Positions 17,199 through 26,614 of a DNA stretch of 64,000 bases are shown here, piece after piece (position 1 is the first letter of the stretch; every line of letters starts with the position of its first letter). Location: positions 1-64,000 of the forward strand of contig NZ_ML660169.1 in assembly GCF_007004725.1 (NCBI RefSeq). The letters are read 5' to 3'. Origin of the DNA: Aliikangiella coralliicola. Lineage in GTDB: Bacteria; Pseudomonadota; Gammaproteobacteria; Enterobacterales; Kangiellaceae. Both the position numbers and the translations under genes were made by a program. Below the pieces are notes generated by a model. It saw nothing but the letters and a program-made list of their open reading frames with translations, was not told the origin of the DNA and did not search any database.

Positions 17199-18274
17199 CG
17201 AGACATCAAGTCAGGCAAAACATAACGGTACATAATATCAAACGGTTGCTTTTGCCGTTTAATATTCCCTTGATTGCTGCCGGTAAATACGACAACCGCC
17301 TCAAGCTTCGGTACAACGAAAATAAATTGACCACCGTTTCCCCAACTATGGAGCGAGGTAACTTTTTCGCCTTTCACCTCAAATGTCGTCTGGTACCATT
17401 GGTTTCCGTATAAGGTTTGACTCGCGGGATGTTCAGGTATTTCATCTGTCCATGACCAATTGATTTTCTCGTTTGCCTGATAAAGTTCATTGATTGAGGC
17501 TTCCGATACGATTCTTTTTCCTCGCCATATGCCTTTGTTTAAAACGACCAATCCAAACTTAGCTAAATCCTTCGACTTAAAATTTGAATTGCCCTGCCCC
17601 ATTAAAAATTGGCCGTCATGACTGGTTCTCAGGCGATAGTTATTTTTCTCAATTTCTAACGGTGCAAATAAATAGCGATGTGCGAACTCAAAAATATTTT
17701 CCCTGTTCGCTCTTTCAAGCGCGGCGGAAATCACGGCAGCAAGCAAAAAGCTATTAGCACTACAATAATGCCAGCTAGCCCCAGGTTTATTTTTCATCCT
17801 GATATTTAAGCTATATTCAAATGGCGTTGGTCCTTCATCAACGCCCCACTCATGACTCGGGCCGACGCCGCCTGGTGCTTCATCGCAATCTAATCCAGAC
17901 GTCATATCGAGTAAGTGTTCTACTCGCAAAAGTTTTTTTCGAGAATCAAGCGCTTTCGGTTCTCCAAACCGCTTTAGTAAAGGCAGAACAAATTCGTTTG
18001 CTTGTAATATTTTTTGATCGAAAGCTATCAGAGCGAGTAAACCATTAATACTCTTAAATGTTGAGTGGGTTCTGTGTAGCGTGTTTTCGTTGAAACGACC
18101 ATAATAACTTTCGAAAATGAGCGAGTTCTTATGGTAGACCAACATGCTATCAATTTTAGAGTAGGCGTTGCTTTTAATGCTTTCGTTTGCCTGCTCTAAC
18201 CATGATTTTTTAGCAGCGAAGCAAGATGTAGTAATAACAAGTATAGATACAAGGAGCAAAATTCCCTTTTTCAT
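17195..18274 (-). CDS. Exported serine hydrolase (class C beta-lactamase-like)
   Basis: 359 residues. A signal peptide covers about residues 1-20 ('MKKGILLLVSILVITTSCFA'); a Cys at 18 might be a weak lipobox. The active-site motif S-x-x-K is S71-T-F-K74, the Tyr motif is Y170-C-S, and 'HSWGNGGQF' near the C-terminus replaces the K-T-G box. This pattern is of the beta-lactamase/NylB-type esterase group rather than a resistance enzyme. Substrate unknown. It is probably monocistronic. Confidence 0.85.
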   Translation of the reverse strand: MKKGILLLVSILVITTSCFAAKKSWLEQANESIKSNAYSKIDSMLVYHKNSLIFESYYGRFNENTLHRTHSTFKSINGLLALIAFDQKILQANEFVLPLLKRFGEPKALDSRKKLLRVEHLLDMTSGLDCDEAPGGVGPSHEWGVDEGPTPFEYSLNIRMKNKPGASWHYCSANSFLLAAVISAALERANRENIFEFAHRYLFAPLEIEKNNYRLRTSHDGQFLMGQGNSNFKSKDLAKFGLVVLNKGIWRGKRIVSEASINELYQANEKINWSWTDEIPEHPASQTLYGNQWYQTTFEVKGEKVTSLHSWGNGGQFIFVVPKLEAVVVFTGSNQGNIKRQKQPFDIMYRYVLPDLMSR

Positions 18275-18413
18275 CGATTTCTCTTTTTAGTTGTTTTTTC
18301 TTTTAATGACCAGCTTAAACATATCAATAGTCATTCAATTGAGTGCTTGATTGATATTCTTTATATTTGTTCGACATTTTATACGGTAAAAAGGTTGGCA
18401 GCGATTTTTACTT

Positions 18414-19346
18414 CTATAGGCCCTTATTTGTAATCAGTTTTAACGCATTTTCGATTGCCTTTCGCTCCCCCAAATTGATGAGGTCCGCATAATAGGAATC
18501 AGGCCCTTTCTTCTTCGCTTCGATGAAATCAAGAATCTGCACCGCGTTTATTCTCCATTGATTTAGTGCTTCTCTATCAGCTTTTACCTTTACTAGCTTT
18601 TTCGTATCCTTTTCATCATTACTAAGTGCTTCCCGTTGCAAAGCGAAGCCAACCATATTGGCATAAAAGATGGTTCCTTCGGATTCAAGCAACTCTCCCA
18701 GTTGAATACAGGTCACTTTCCAATCCCGGCTCAACTTAGCCTGCGCATTACACAAATCCATTAGTTTTTTATATGGCTGAACCACCATATAGTGTGCAAG
18801 TTTGATTGAGGCAGTATGTAAATATTCAGTAGGAAAGTCACTGTTCTTCAAGACTTCCAATAACAAGGAAAATCTCTTAAAGTAGTAATCATCATATTTT
18901 TTTCGACTCGCCGCTTTTTCCAAATCGGCCAACGCCAATGACCACTCTCTATTTTTTGCTCGAAATAGCGCTGAGTAGACATAAGGTAAAGCATTTTCAC
19001 TATCAAGTTTTTTGAGTTGACTGATTAAAAGTTCTAGATCACAGTTTTTATTTTCTTTTGCTATCAAACAGGATTTAATCTCGTGATCAACCCAAAGCTT
19101 ATTTTCATACCCTATAGCTCGAGCGCGAGAATAAAGCAGCTCTAATTGGTTAAGATGGCCCGTTTGATTAGCGATTATAATGCCGGCAACAACTTCGCTA
19201 AAATGATTGCTTTTAGCGGCCATTGGCAAATAGGACTCAATAAACTTCCACTCATGCTTAGATAGCTCAACAGCCCATAAGTTTAGGGGGAAAATAGAAA
19301 ATACTAGAAAGGCGGTTACTAATTTTATTTTTTTTAAAAAGTGCAT
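18414..19346 (-). CDS. Exported helical repeat protein of unknown function
   Basis: 310 residues from the ATG at 19346, which has AAGGAG just before it and opens a clean signal peptide ('MHFLKKIKLVTAFLVFSIFPLNLWA'). The mature part is helical, with TPR-like stretches ('ALPYVYSALFRAKNREWSLALADLEKAASRKKYDDYYFKRFSLL'). Two Cys pairs may form disulfides. I do not recognise a family; it is likely a periplasmic protein-protein interaction module. Confidence 0.65.
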   Translation of the reverse strand: MHFLKKIKLVTAFLVFSIFPLNLWAVELSKHEWKFIESYLPMAAKSNHFSEVVAGIIIANQTGHLNQLELLYSRARAIGYENKLWVDHEIKSCLIAKENKNCDLELLISQLKKLDSENALPYVYSALFRAKNREWSLALADLEKAASRKKYDDYYFKRFSLLLEVLKNSDFPTEYLHTASIKLAHYMVVQPYKKLMDLCNAQAKLSRDWKVTCIQLGELLESEGTIFYANMVGFALQREALSNDEKDTKKLVKVKADREALNQWRINAVQILDFIEAKKKGPDSYYADLINLGERKAIENALKLITNKGL

Positions 19347-19380
19347 TGCGCTCCTTAGATCACACAAAAACTCATTAAGA

Positions 19381-19677
19381 CTAAGCTAACCGATTATAGG
19401 TTTGAATCGAAAATACGACATCACTTGATTGAAATAAAGTACCGGACTTTTTCATCAGGACATTCCAATCTTCAGATTGCATACATCTTTCATGATCTTC
19501 TTGAGATTCCCACTCCCAATACATCATCGTCTCATTTTCATCATGTGACTGATGGAAGCTGATGGATATAAGGCCAGCCTGCGACTTGGCTTCGGCGACC
19601 ATTTCTAAGCCAAACGCGTGAATTGCTTCTTTCAGCGCAGGTGGAAACTTTACCTTTGATATTGCGACAAAACTCAA
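19381..19677 (-). CDS. Antibiotic biosynthesis monooxygenase (ABM) domain protein
   Basis: 98 residues. It uses a TTG start at 19675-19677, supported by AAGGAG 7 bases before it. 'FVAISKVKFPPALKEAIHAFGLEMVAEAKSQAGLISISFHQSHDENETMMYWEWESQEDHERCMQ' (in part) is the ABM/YgiN dimeric ferredoxin-like fold, including the 'W-E-S/D' strand. Members are small cofactor-free monooxygenases, or heme- or quinol-handling proteins. Substrate unknown. Confidence 0.8.
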   Translation of the reverse strand: MSFVAISKVKFPPALKEAIHAFGLEMVAEAKSQAGLISISFHQSHDENETMMYWEWESQEDHERCMQSEDWNVLMKKSGTLFQSSDVVFSIQTYNRLA

Positions 19678-19733
19678 GTGAACTCTCCTTAACTTAATTT
19701 GTGAACACTCACTAAAAATACTGAAACGATTGC

Positions 19734-20138
19734 TTATAACTTTGCTTTCTTTTTTGATCGCTCGACGATATTCTTCCTGATAGCAAACAAATAGTTTTCT
19801 AAGTTTTCCAATTGGGCTTTATGCTTTATTTCTTTTGAGTATTGACTAAGATTACAACCATCGAAGTATCTATGAATATCTTTACCATCCCAATTAAAAC
19901 AAAGTCTCACAGAACCAATATCATCGATTTCCAATTCGTACCTTTCATCAAGTTCTAGAAGCGCTTCCATTACACTTAGTATATCAAGTGGCCTATCAGC
20001 TAGCTCAATTGTAAATGAATCACCTCTTATCCGACCGATGAAACAGTCAAATGTAATATTACATTTTTCTCCATCGATAGCAGCTTTAAATGAAATAAGC
20101 TCCTCTGTGAAGCCATCAAAGTAATCAATATCTAACAT
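19734..20138 (-). CDS. Hypothetical cytoplasmic protein
   Basis: 134 residues without a signal peptide. The first 100 are beta-rich and acidic ('ISFKAAIDGEKCNITFDCFIG', 'YELEIDDIGSVRLCFNWDGKD'), the last 30 form a basic helix ('FAIRKNIVERSKKKAKL'). I do not recognise it. It could be an immunity-like or domain-of-unknown-function protein, but there is no toxin gene beside it. Confidence 0.55.
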   Translation of the reverse strand: MLDIDYFDGFTEELISFKAAIDGEKCNITFDCFIGRIRGDSFTIELADRPLDILSVMEALLELDERYELEIDDIGSVRLCFNWDGKDIHRYFDGCNLSQYSKEIKHKAQLENLENYLFAIRKNIVERSKKKAKL

Positions 20139-20213
20139 AAAATAATCGGTCTTATAATTTATCCAACCTACCTTATCCTAATTTACCATGTTTGTTAGAT
20201 TTTTTAATATGAA

Positions 20214-21296
20214 TCAATTCAATTTGTCTGGTTTGCTTCCATAGATTTTGTACATATTACTAATACCTAAGTCTTTTTGCTTCAAGTTCACGAAAAACTT
20301 CGCGGTTGTTACACCAAAGGGCATTTGTGCAACTCCAGAATCAGTTCCAGTTGGAGTGATTACTGCGAACGGCGGGGTTTTATACGGTTTAATTTTTTTT
20401 CCTTTCGCCGATCTCAGTAGAGCATCTGCCAGCATAGCACCTTGAACACTAGCTACGTAACCGTGTTTATGGTTATCAAGCGTTGCACAATCACCTAATG
20501 CATACAGGTTTTCATAGCCCTGCACTTTCATCAATGAATCCACTTTGACAAAGCCTTTATCATCAAGAATACCTGGAAGCTCAGCTTTTAAAAACTCAGT
20601 ATTGGGAAGCATCCCCACGCAAGCATAAGCGATGTCCACCTGAAGGGATTCCTGGCTTTTGGAACAGCGATAAACATTCCCGTCTTTGGTAAACCTGCGG
20701 TTAAACTTCACATTTACACCTTTGGCTGTTAATTGCTCCAATGCTTTGCGTTGTACCTTAGGTTTCATGTTATCCAACAGCGTGTCGGTTGAATGGGCTA
20801 GAGTAATATCTTTGTCGGGAAAGGCACTTGCAATTTCACCTGCGAATTCTACCCCTACAGCGCCGCCGCCAATCACTAGAATCGATTTCGCGGATGCAAT
20901 TGATTTATGCTCATTCATGATTTCCTGGTTGCGCTCACTATAGTCAAATGCAGAATTCGACTTTGCCAGCGGCAACGAGGGATAGCGGCTTCCAGATGCG
21001 ATGATGGCTTGCTTAAACCGAATACTCAATCCATTTGTAAGCTTCGCTTCTTTATCATTCATTGACTCAATGCTGCCCTGAATAAAGGTCCCGTCAATAA
21101 AATCACTGTAGAGTTTACGTGGCGAATTACCAAGTCTTCCGGGGTCAGTAACATCGCGTAGCGTTGCAAAGGTCACTTCGAAGTAATTTTTTCTGTCAAC
21201 CAATGTAACGCTGACGCCATTTTTCGACAACTTCTGAGCTGCACCAACTCCTCCAAAGCCACCACCAATAATAAGTACATCTGTTTGCTTTTGCAT
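20214..21296 (-). CDS. FAD-dependent pyridine nucleotide oxidoreductase (NDH-2/AIF-like)
   Basis: 360 residues. The FAD-binding Rossmann motif is at residues about 8-18 ('VLIIGGGFGGVGAA'), a second nucleotide motif near 143 ('ILVIGGGAVGVEFAGE'), and the FAD-ribityl motif 'NLYALGDCATLD' near 265. The order and size fit the NDH-2/AIF/FSP1 group of quinone or electron-acceptor reductases; no redox-active CxxxxC pair is seen. It diverges from a LysR gene 132 bases away, a typical regulator-target pair. Confidence 0.85.
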   Translation of the reverse strand: MQKQTDVLIIGGGFGGVGAAQKLSKNGVSVTLVDRKNYFEVTFATLRDVTDPGRLGNSPRKLYSDFIDGTFIQGSIESMNDKEAKLTNGLSIRFKQAIIASGSRYPSLPLAKSNSAFDYSERNQEIMNEHKSIASAKSILVIGGGAVGVEFAGEIASAFPDKDITLAHSTDTLLDNMKPKVQRKALEQLTAKGVNVKFNRRFTKDGNVYRCSKSQESLQVDIAYACVGMLPNTEFLKAELPGILDDKGFVKVDSLMKVQGYENLYALGDCATLDNHKHGYVASVQGAMLADALLRSAKGKKIKPYKTPPFAVITPTGTDSGVAQMPFGVTTAKFFVNLKQKDLGISNMYKIYGSKPDKLN

Positions 21297-21428
21297 AATT
21301 ACCTTCAGTATTGAGATTATTTTGAATAATAGAATTCACTTAACGATAGATAGAAGGTAACATTAGCTTTAATCTAATGAAATTTCTTATTTTTTATCAA
21401 TATGTAAGTTTTTTTCTAAGGAGAAACT

Positions 21429-22304
21429 ATGACGCTAGATCAACTTAAATCGTTGCAAGCAATCGTTGAAGGTGGCTCCCTGAGAGTAGCCGCTCAGAAT
21501 CTAAACCGAACGCAGCCGACAATTAGCGTAGCGATAAAGAATCTTGAGGACGAACTTGGCCTGAAAATATTCGATCGAGACCAGTATAGAAACAAGCTAA
21601 CACCACAAGGAAAAGCCCTTTATGAAAAAGCGAAATTGGTATTAGGCCAGGCACAATCATTTAAAAACCTGGCGAATCAACTGGCCACCGGAGAAGAACT
21701 TGAGGTGGGCATTGCTTTTACTTCTGCGATTCCCGTTTCGCCTATTATCAGCACTATCAGGCAGTGTAAAGTGGAATTTCCCGGCACTCGGCTAGAGGTT
21801 TATTCTGAAAATGGAATGGGCCCCCTCGATTTGCTGGAAGACGGACGAGCTTCTATTTTGATCATTCCCTGGATTGAAAATTTTGAAAAATTAGAATCAA
21901 TGCACTTTATGAATTTGCGTTTCAAGTCAGTTATTGCAGCAGATTCTCCTTTATTGCAAGAATATGACGTTGTACCTAAAGCCGTCATGAAGAAACATCC
22001 GCAAGTCATCATCAGTGGTCGTAAATCTTCAAATAAAACTTATGGTGTTCTTGAAGGCGGCGATCAGTGGAGGGTCAATGATTTCCAAACTAAAAAAGAA
22101 ATTATCATGCAAGGCATGGGCTGGGGGAGTTTGCCTGAACACCTTATAAAAGATGAGCTTGAACAGAGACTACTGGCTCCCTTGAAAGTTGAAGGTAATG
22201 TTGAGTCTCCTGGCGTTGAGTTGAGAATTGTTAGATTAGAATCTGAGCCTGTTGGACCCGTTGCTCAAAGACTTTGGCAATTGTTTCGAGAAGGGTCTAA
22301 CTGA
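21429..22304 (+). CDS. LysR-family transcriptional regulator
   Basis: 291 residues. The N-terminal winged helix is clear ('LDQLKSLQAIVEGGSLRVAAQNLNRTQPTISVAIKNLEDELGLKIFDRD'), followed by a linker helix and the periplasmic-binding-like effector domain from about residue 90 ('EELEVGIAFTSAIPVSPIIS'). AAGGAG lies before the ATG. It presumably controls the divergent flavoprotein gene and itself; the effector is unknown. Confidence 0.9.
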   Translation: MTLDQLKSLQAIVEGGSLRVAAQNLNRTQPTISVAIKNLEDELGLKIFDRDQYRNKLTPQGKALYEKAKLVLGQAQSFKNLANQLATGEELEVGIAFTSAIPVSPIISTIRQCKVEFPGTRLEVYSENGMGPLDLLEDGRASILIIPWIENFEKLESMHFMNLRFKSVIAADSPLLQEYDVVPKAVMKKHPQVIISGRKSSNKTYGVLEGGDQWRVNDFQTKKEIIMQGMGWGSLPEHLIKDELEQRLLAPLKVEGNVESPGVELRIVRLESEPVGPVAQRLWQLFREGSN

Positions 22305-22405
22305 ATTTACAACAATGTCCCCGTCTATTAATGCTACAAAAGGTGATATAGAGCTTATAGGGTTTTGCCAATGCCCCTCATCATAATGTTCTGGCGCCCA
22401 TGCCT

Positions 22406-22894
22406 TCAGTTGTCACCTGTATCAGCAGCCTTTTTACTGCGATTGTCAAACGTATCTTCACAGTAACTCTTAAGACCTACCAATCTATCTTTAACTGTCT
22501 TCCTAAAGTACAGGACAGCTAGCCGATCAGTAATAAATGGTAGTGCCCACTTCTTCGACTTAATGGAATATCGAAACTTAGCTTTTGTTCTGCCATTATC
22601 TAAAGGCTTAAAAATCCAGCTCCCGACAAAACTATCTAGAAATATTGGCCCTTTAACCATCGCTATTGTCGTTGTTGTTGGAGGTGAAACTTGTATAAAT
22701 TCAACTTCCATTTCCAGGGAAGATTTCGCTTTCACGTATGCTCTAGTGCCTTTAGATATTTTGTCGTCACCATTGAGAAGCTGAACTCGTTCAGGGAATG
22801 GATCCCAATCATATCTGACGGAGTAATCCTGAGAAACTTTATAAACTTCATCCGGTGAAGAGGATATTTCAATTTCAAATTGTGCTATCGCCAT
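22406..22894 (-). CDS. SRPBCC (START-like) protein
   Basis: 162 residues. 'AIAQFEIEISSSPDEVYKVSQDYSVRYDWDPFPE' begins a polyketide cyclase/START-like fold, with the long C-terminal helix 'ITDRLAVLYFRKTVKDRLVGLKSYCEDTF'. Such proteins bind hydrophobic ligands in a helix-grip pocket. No partner gene indicates the ligand. It ends the metabolic block. Confidence 0.8.
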   Translation of the reverse strand: MAIAQFEIEISSSPDEVYKVSQDYSVRYDWDPFPERVQLLNGDDKISKGTRAYVKAKSSLEMEVEFIQVSPPTTTTIAMVKGPIFLDSFVGSWIFKPLDNGRTKAKFRYSIKSKKWALPFITDRLAVLYFRKTVKDRLVGLKSYCEDTFDNRSKKAADTGDN

Positions 22895-23213
22895 ATAATT
22901 ACCTAATGCCTAATCAAATTTCACAGCCAGATAAAGGTCTTATTTTTTGTTAGCAGATTGACTCACTGTGTAGTTAACCATAACTGTATCGAATATTTAC
23001 CTGACTCCTAAGCAAAGTCAACATTGGACTTATTAAGATTAGCGGTGTTTCTTTACAAACTTAACTATCACTGACGGTTTATTTAAATAATCAAATAAAT
23101 ATTGTTATCAGAGAAAGTAATGAAAGTGCAAAAATTGGAGAATGTTGAAACGTGGTTCTGATATGAGAAAAAATCGATAAAACATAAAGCAATAAGTTAA
23201 AGCTACCCTCCCC
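22895..23213. other. 319-base gap, nothing recognised
   Basis: AT-rich DNA between the SRPBCC gene and the end of flgL. I found no open frame of note, terminator with T-run, tRNA or repeat. Confidence 0.5.
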
Positions 23214-24428
23214 CTACAAAAAGTTAAACAGATTTAACCCTTGCACTCTAACAAAACTGGCCTGAGCCGCCTCTAATACAACAAGCTGCTGAGAAAACCG
23301 TGTCGATGCCTCCACAACATCTAAATCCTGAACATCAGACAAGGTTGATTTGCTGGTGATTAATAATGACAGGTTACTATTAAATTCCGAGTCAACCGCA
23401 TTTAGCCTGCTACCAACTCTACCGCGGACAACATCAACATTTTGCATATGTCCTTCCAGAGTTTCTTGAACACTATTAATTGTGCTAAGGAACTTAGCAG
23501 TATTAGCGGGACTTTGAGAAAAACTTTCCGCCGCGTCAATCGCGGTTTGAATTGTTGTGAAAAGATCTTCTGAACTACTGGGCGCGATATGGAATTGATC
23601 ACCAGCAACCGGCGCGCCGGCAACTTGTGTTGTAATGCCGTTGAAAGAAATTTGATCGCCTTCTTGCCAGATGGTTGCGGGTACTATCGTCCCCGCACTG
23701 ACGTCACCGGTGACAGTATAGGTTGTGTTACCGTTTATGTCTGTACCAAAAGTAATTGTGTATGGTTCGGCCAAAAAGTTGGGAGGCGCTTGATAGTCTC
23801 CAGGCGAAATAATGCCAGAACCGGTGTTCGCAGTATTTGCGGAAGTGATGAATTTTCCGTTACCATTTTTTGTATCAACGAAAACATCAAATCCCGGATC
23901 TGATACAGCGACAACAACGCCACTACTGACTCTTAACATTCGTTGGTTTTGATCGCCATTGTAAACATAATTTCCTGCAGCATCTCGCGCAAACGGCTGT
24001 GTTTTTACTTTGCTACCGGAAAATAGATAGTCGCCGTTTGCATTTTTTGTATTGGCCAGGCCGAGTAATTCCCCCAGCCTTTCTTTCATTTCAACGGCGA
24101 CACTATTGATCTCATCTTCACCATAAGTACCATTTCCCATTTCAACGGTTAGACTGCGAATGCGAAATAAGATATCCGTTACGCTAGCTAACACGCTTTC
24201 TTCTAATTCATTATTCGATTTGGCCGCGTCGCCATTCACATTAAATTGTTCTAATTGCGCAATTTCCGTTTGTAAAAAACTAATCGACGTTGCCGCTACT
24301 GGATCGTCAGAAGGTTTTAACACTCTTTTCTGTGTAGCTAACTGAAGTTGAGTATGCTGGATATCGGCCTGCCGTAAGAGAAGTTCTCTCACGCCTGCAC
24401 TGGTCATTTGTGTTGTCGATAATCTCAT
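23214..24428 (-). CDS. flgL: Flagellar hook-associated protein 3 (hook-filament junction)
   Basis: 404 residues. The N-terminus 'MRLSTTQM' with 'LLLRQADIQHTQLQLATQKRVLKPSDDPVAA' and the C-terminus 'SRLNAVDSEFNSNLSL' with 'DLDVVEASTRFSQQLVVLEAAQASFVRVQGLNLFNFL' are the flagellin-like D0/D1 ends of FlgL. It joins the hook (through FlgK) to the first flagellin ring. Last gene of the minus-strand flg run, 97 bases after flgK. Confidence 0.95.
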   Translation of the reverse strand: MRLSTTQMTSAGVRELLLRQADIQHTQLQLATQKRVLKPSDDPVAATSISFLQTEIAQLEQFNVNGDAAKSNNELEESVLASVTDILFRIRSLTVEMGNGTYGEDEINSVAVEMKERLGELLGLANTKNANGDYLFSGSKVKTQPFARDAAGNYVYNGDQNQRMLRVSSGVVVAVSDPGFDVFVDTKNGNGKFITSANTANTGSGIISPGDYQAPPNFLAEPYTITFGTDINGNTTYTVTGDVSAGTIVPATIWQEGDQISFNGITTQVAGAPVAGDQFHIAPSSSEDLFTTIQTAIDAAESFSQSPANTAKFLSTINSVQETLEGHMQNVDVVRGRVGSRLNAVDSEFNSNLSLLITSKSTLSDVQDLDVVEASTRFSQQLVVLEAAQASFVRVQGLNLFNFL

Positions 24429-24525
24429 TTACTTTACTCTCGTTCTTTAATAAACGAAATTGGCGTTAAAGATATCAGGCGATCTCACCAATAATCCTGT
24501 TTTACTCGCTAATTTCTTAAAACTC

Positions 24526-26514
24526 TTATCTTACTGAATCCAAGACCGTCTGAAACAAGGTTCTCGCTACCGAGATCACCTGGGCTGAAGCTTCATAAGC
24601 TTGTTGAAACTTTATTAAATTCGCCGCCTCCTCATCTAAGTTGACGCCTGAAGTACTTTGTTTTCTCTCGTTTGCCTGGAACAAAAGACTTTCGGCTGCA
24701 TCACGTTTGATTTCAGCGGCTTGAGTATTAACACCAACACTACTAATAATTCGTCCGAAGGCTTGCTGAAAATTAGAGTTACCGTTGTCTAATGTGTTTG
24801 CAAACTGCAACTCGCCCAGTAAAGAAATATTTGAGTTATTACCCGCGCCGTTAGCATTATAACTAATGTCAAAATCATCGCCGGCTTGCGGATCTCCAGA
24901 AATTGTGACTTCATATCCATAGGCGTTATAAGGCGCACCGGCCAGAGCCAACATATTATTTTCCTGATTGGGAACAAACCCGGTAACACCGCCGACCAAT
25001 AGCACTGGAACGCCTGTTGTCATATCATAGAGAGAAAACTCTCCGGGCGTCGCATCAAACTCGATTCTAATTGGAGGCGCAAGGTTTCCTGGCGTTGTGG
25101 TAAATTGCGCGGTTGATGTATCAGTCACCGTCAACGCAGTAATGCTACCGGATCCAATATTAGTTGAAGCTTGTTCACCTCGAATGGGCGATGCCGCAGC
25201 AATTTGTTCTGGTGTCGTTACTAAAACGTCGATATCTCGCGCAAAATTTCGCGTATTTTGAAACTCAAATGCGTCGCCATTATTCGCTGCGCCAGAAAGA
25301 AAATTAATCGTAAATCCTTCAGCAGCGACCTGCACGGTATCAGGTACTACACCAGGCGGCGCGAAGGTCGCGATGGTAGCGTTATTGGATAAATCAAACA
25401 ACTGGTAGTTCCCACCAATTAAACGTAATTGATAATTAGAATCCGTAAGCAAAGAAGGATCGTCAATGGTAATACTTAACGTCGCATTACCGGTATTTGA
25501 GGTTGATGCAATCACTCTTGACGCTTCGATGCTGGCAGAGTTCATATCAGTAAAAAAAGCACCGCCAAGCTGGTTGTTTAAATCAAGTCCGAGCTGGTGT
25601 TGATTATTAAAGGAATTTGAAATTCCTATCGCCACTCTTCCTAAAGTATTGAATGCAGGTTCAATGACATCGTCCACGACATCTAATAAACCGCCCAACT
25701 CACCACCGGTCAGATTGTTTGTGATATCAATTGCGGAACTACCTGCAGTGATACTGAGCTGCATGCTTCTTGGGTCTAATGGATCAACGGTCGCGCTAAG
25801 CGTATTTGATAAAGAACCGACAACTAATGATTGGCCGGTACCGATAAATACATTAAGACTGCCATCATCCTGCTCGAGAGTCTGAACCCCAATTAATTCA
25901 CTGAGCCGCGTAATTTCTCTATCTCTTCGATCCAGCAGATCAGGTGGTGCACTGCCTGGAGAACCAGCTATCTGGTTATTCAATTTTGCAATGGAATCAG
26001 CAAGAGCCGAAATTTCACTGGCGATAGAATCAATGCTTCCATTTATTTCACTAATCTGATTTTCTAATTGCGAATGCACCTGTTCAAACCGTGAAGCCAT
26101 CGTCTCGGCTTCACTGAGCATAACTTGTCTTGCAGGAACCGAAGCCGGATCATTAACGACGCCTTGCAACGCCGTATAAAATTTTTGAATGGCATTGTTG
26201 ATACCATTGTCACTATCGGCCAATAATCCATCAACTCGCTGAGCTTGGTTGAGAAAACTCTCAAAGTTATTAAAATCTGCAGTCGCCGCCTGGAGTTCTA
26301 ACTGTTGGGTCGCTTCGAATATTCTCCGAACATTACCTACCTCGACACCTGTACCAAAAAAATTACCACCAATAAACTCAGGCGTTCGTGCGCTTTGGTC
26401 AATTCTCTGGCGGGAATAGCCTTCGACATTAGCGTTGGCTATATTGTGAGAAGTGGTGGCAATTGACGCTTGATTGGTCAATAACCCCGAAATGCTGATG
26501 TCAAAAATACCCAT
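24526..26514 (-). CDS. flgK: Flagellar hook-associated protein 1
   Basis: 662 residues. N-terminal rod/hook signature 'ISGLLTNQASIATTSHNIANANVEGYSRQRI', C-terminal 'GVNLDEEAANLIKFQQAYEASAQVISVARTLFQTVLDSV'. The central domains are beta-rich and longer than in E. coli (547 aa), as often in marine species. FlgK sits on the hook and is the base for FlgL and filament. It lies 94 bases after flgJ, in a spacer with short tandem repeats. Confidence 0.96.
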   Translation of the reverse strand: MGIFDISISGLLTNQASIATTSHNIANANVEGYSRQRIDQSARTPEFIGGNFFGTGVEVGNVRRIFEATQQLELQAATADFNNFESFLNQAQRVDGLLADSDNGINNAIQKFYTALQGVVNDPASVPARQVMLSEAETMASRFEQVHSQLENQISEINGSIDSIASEISALADSIAKLNNQIAGSPGSAPPDLLDRRDREITRLSELIGVQTLEQDDGSLNVFIGTGQSLVVGSLSNTLSATVDPLDPRSMQLSITAGSSAIDITNNLTGGELGGLLDVVDDVIEPAFNTLGRVAIGISNSFNNQHQLGLDLNNQLGGAFFTDMNSASIEASRVIASTSNTGNATLSITIDDPSLLTDSNYQLRLIGGNYQLFDLSNNATIATFAPPGVVPDTVQVAAEGFTINFLSGAANNGDAFEFQNTRNFARDIDVLVTTPEQIAAASPIRGEQASTNIGSGSITALTVTDTSTAQFTTTPGNLAPPIRIEFDATPGEFSLYDMTTGVPVLLVGGVTGFVPNQENNMLALAGAPYNAYGYEVTISGDPQAGDDFDISYNANGAGNNSNISLLGELQFANTLDNGNSNFQQAFGRIISSVGVNTQAAEIKRDAAESLLFQANERKQSTSGVNLDEEAANLIKFQQAYEASAQVISVARTLFQTVLDSVR

Positions 26515-26572
26515 AGTCTTAACCTGATAATCAAATGGTTCTCGGTCAATCGCCCCCCAGCCAAATCAGTCT

Positions 26573-26614
26573 GATTTAACTTACTGCGATTTAACTTACT
26601 TCCAAAACTTACTC
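26573..26614. repeat. Short tandem repeat, flgJ-flgK spacer
   Basis: GATTTAACTTACT at 26573-26585 and 26588-26600 (15-base period), then a degenerate AAAACTTACT at 26604-26613. Confidence 0.6.

Noticed and set aside
17821-18048. Plus-strand 75-codon frame inside the serine hydrolase gene
   Set aside because: Antisense shadow of a gene with clear catalytic motifs.
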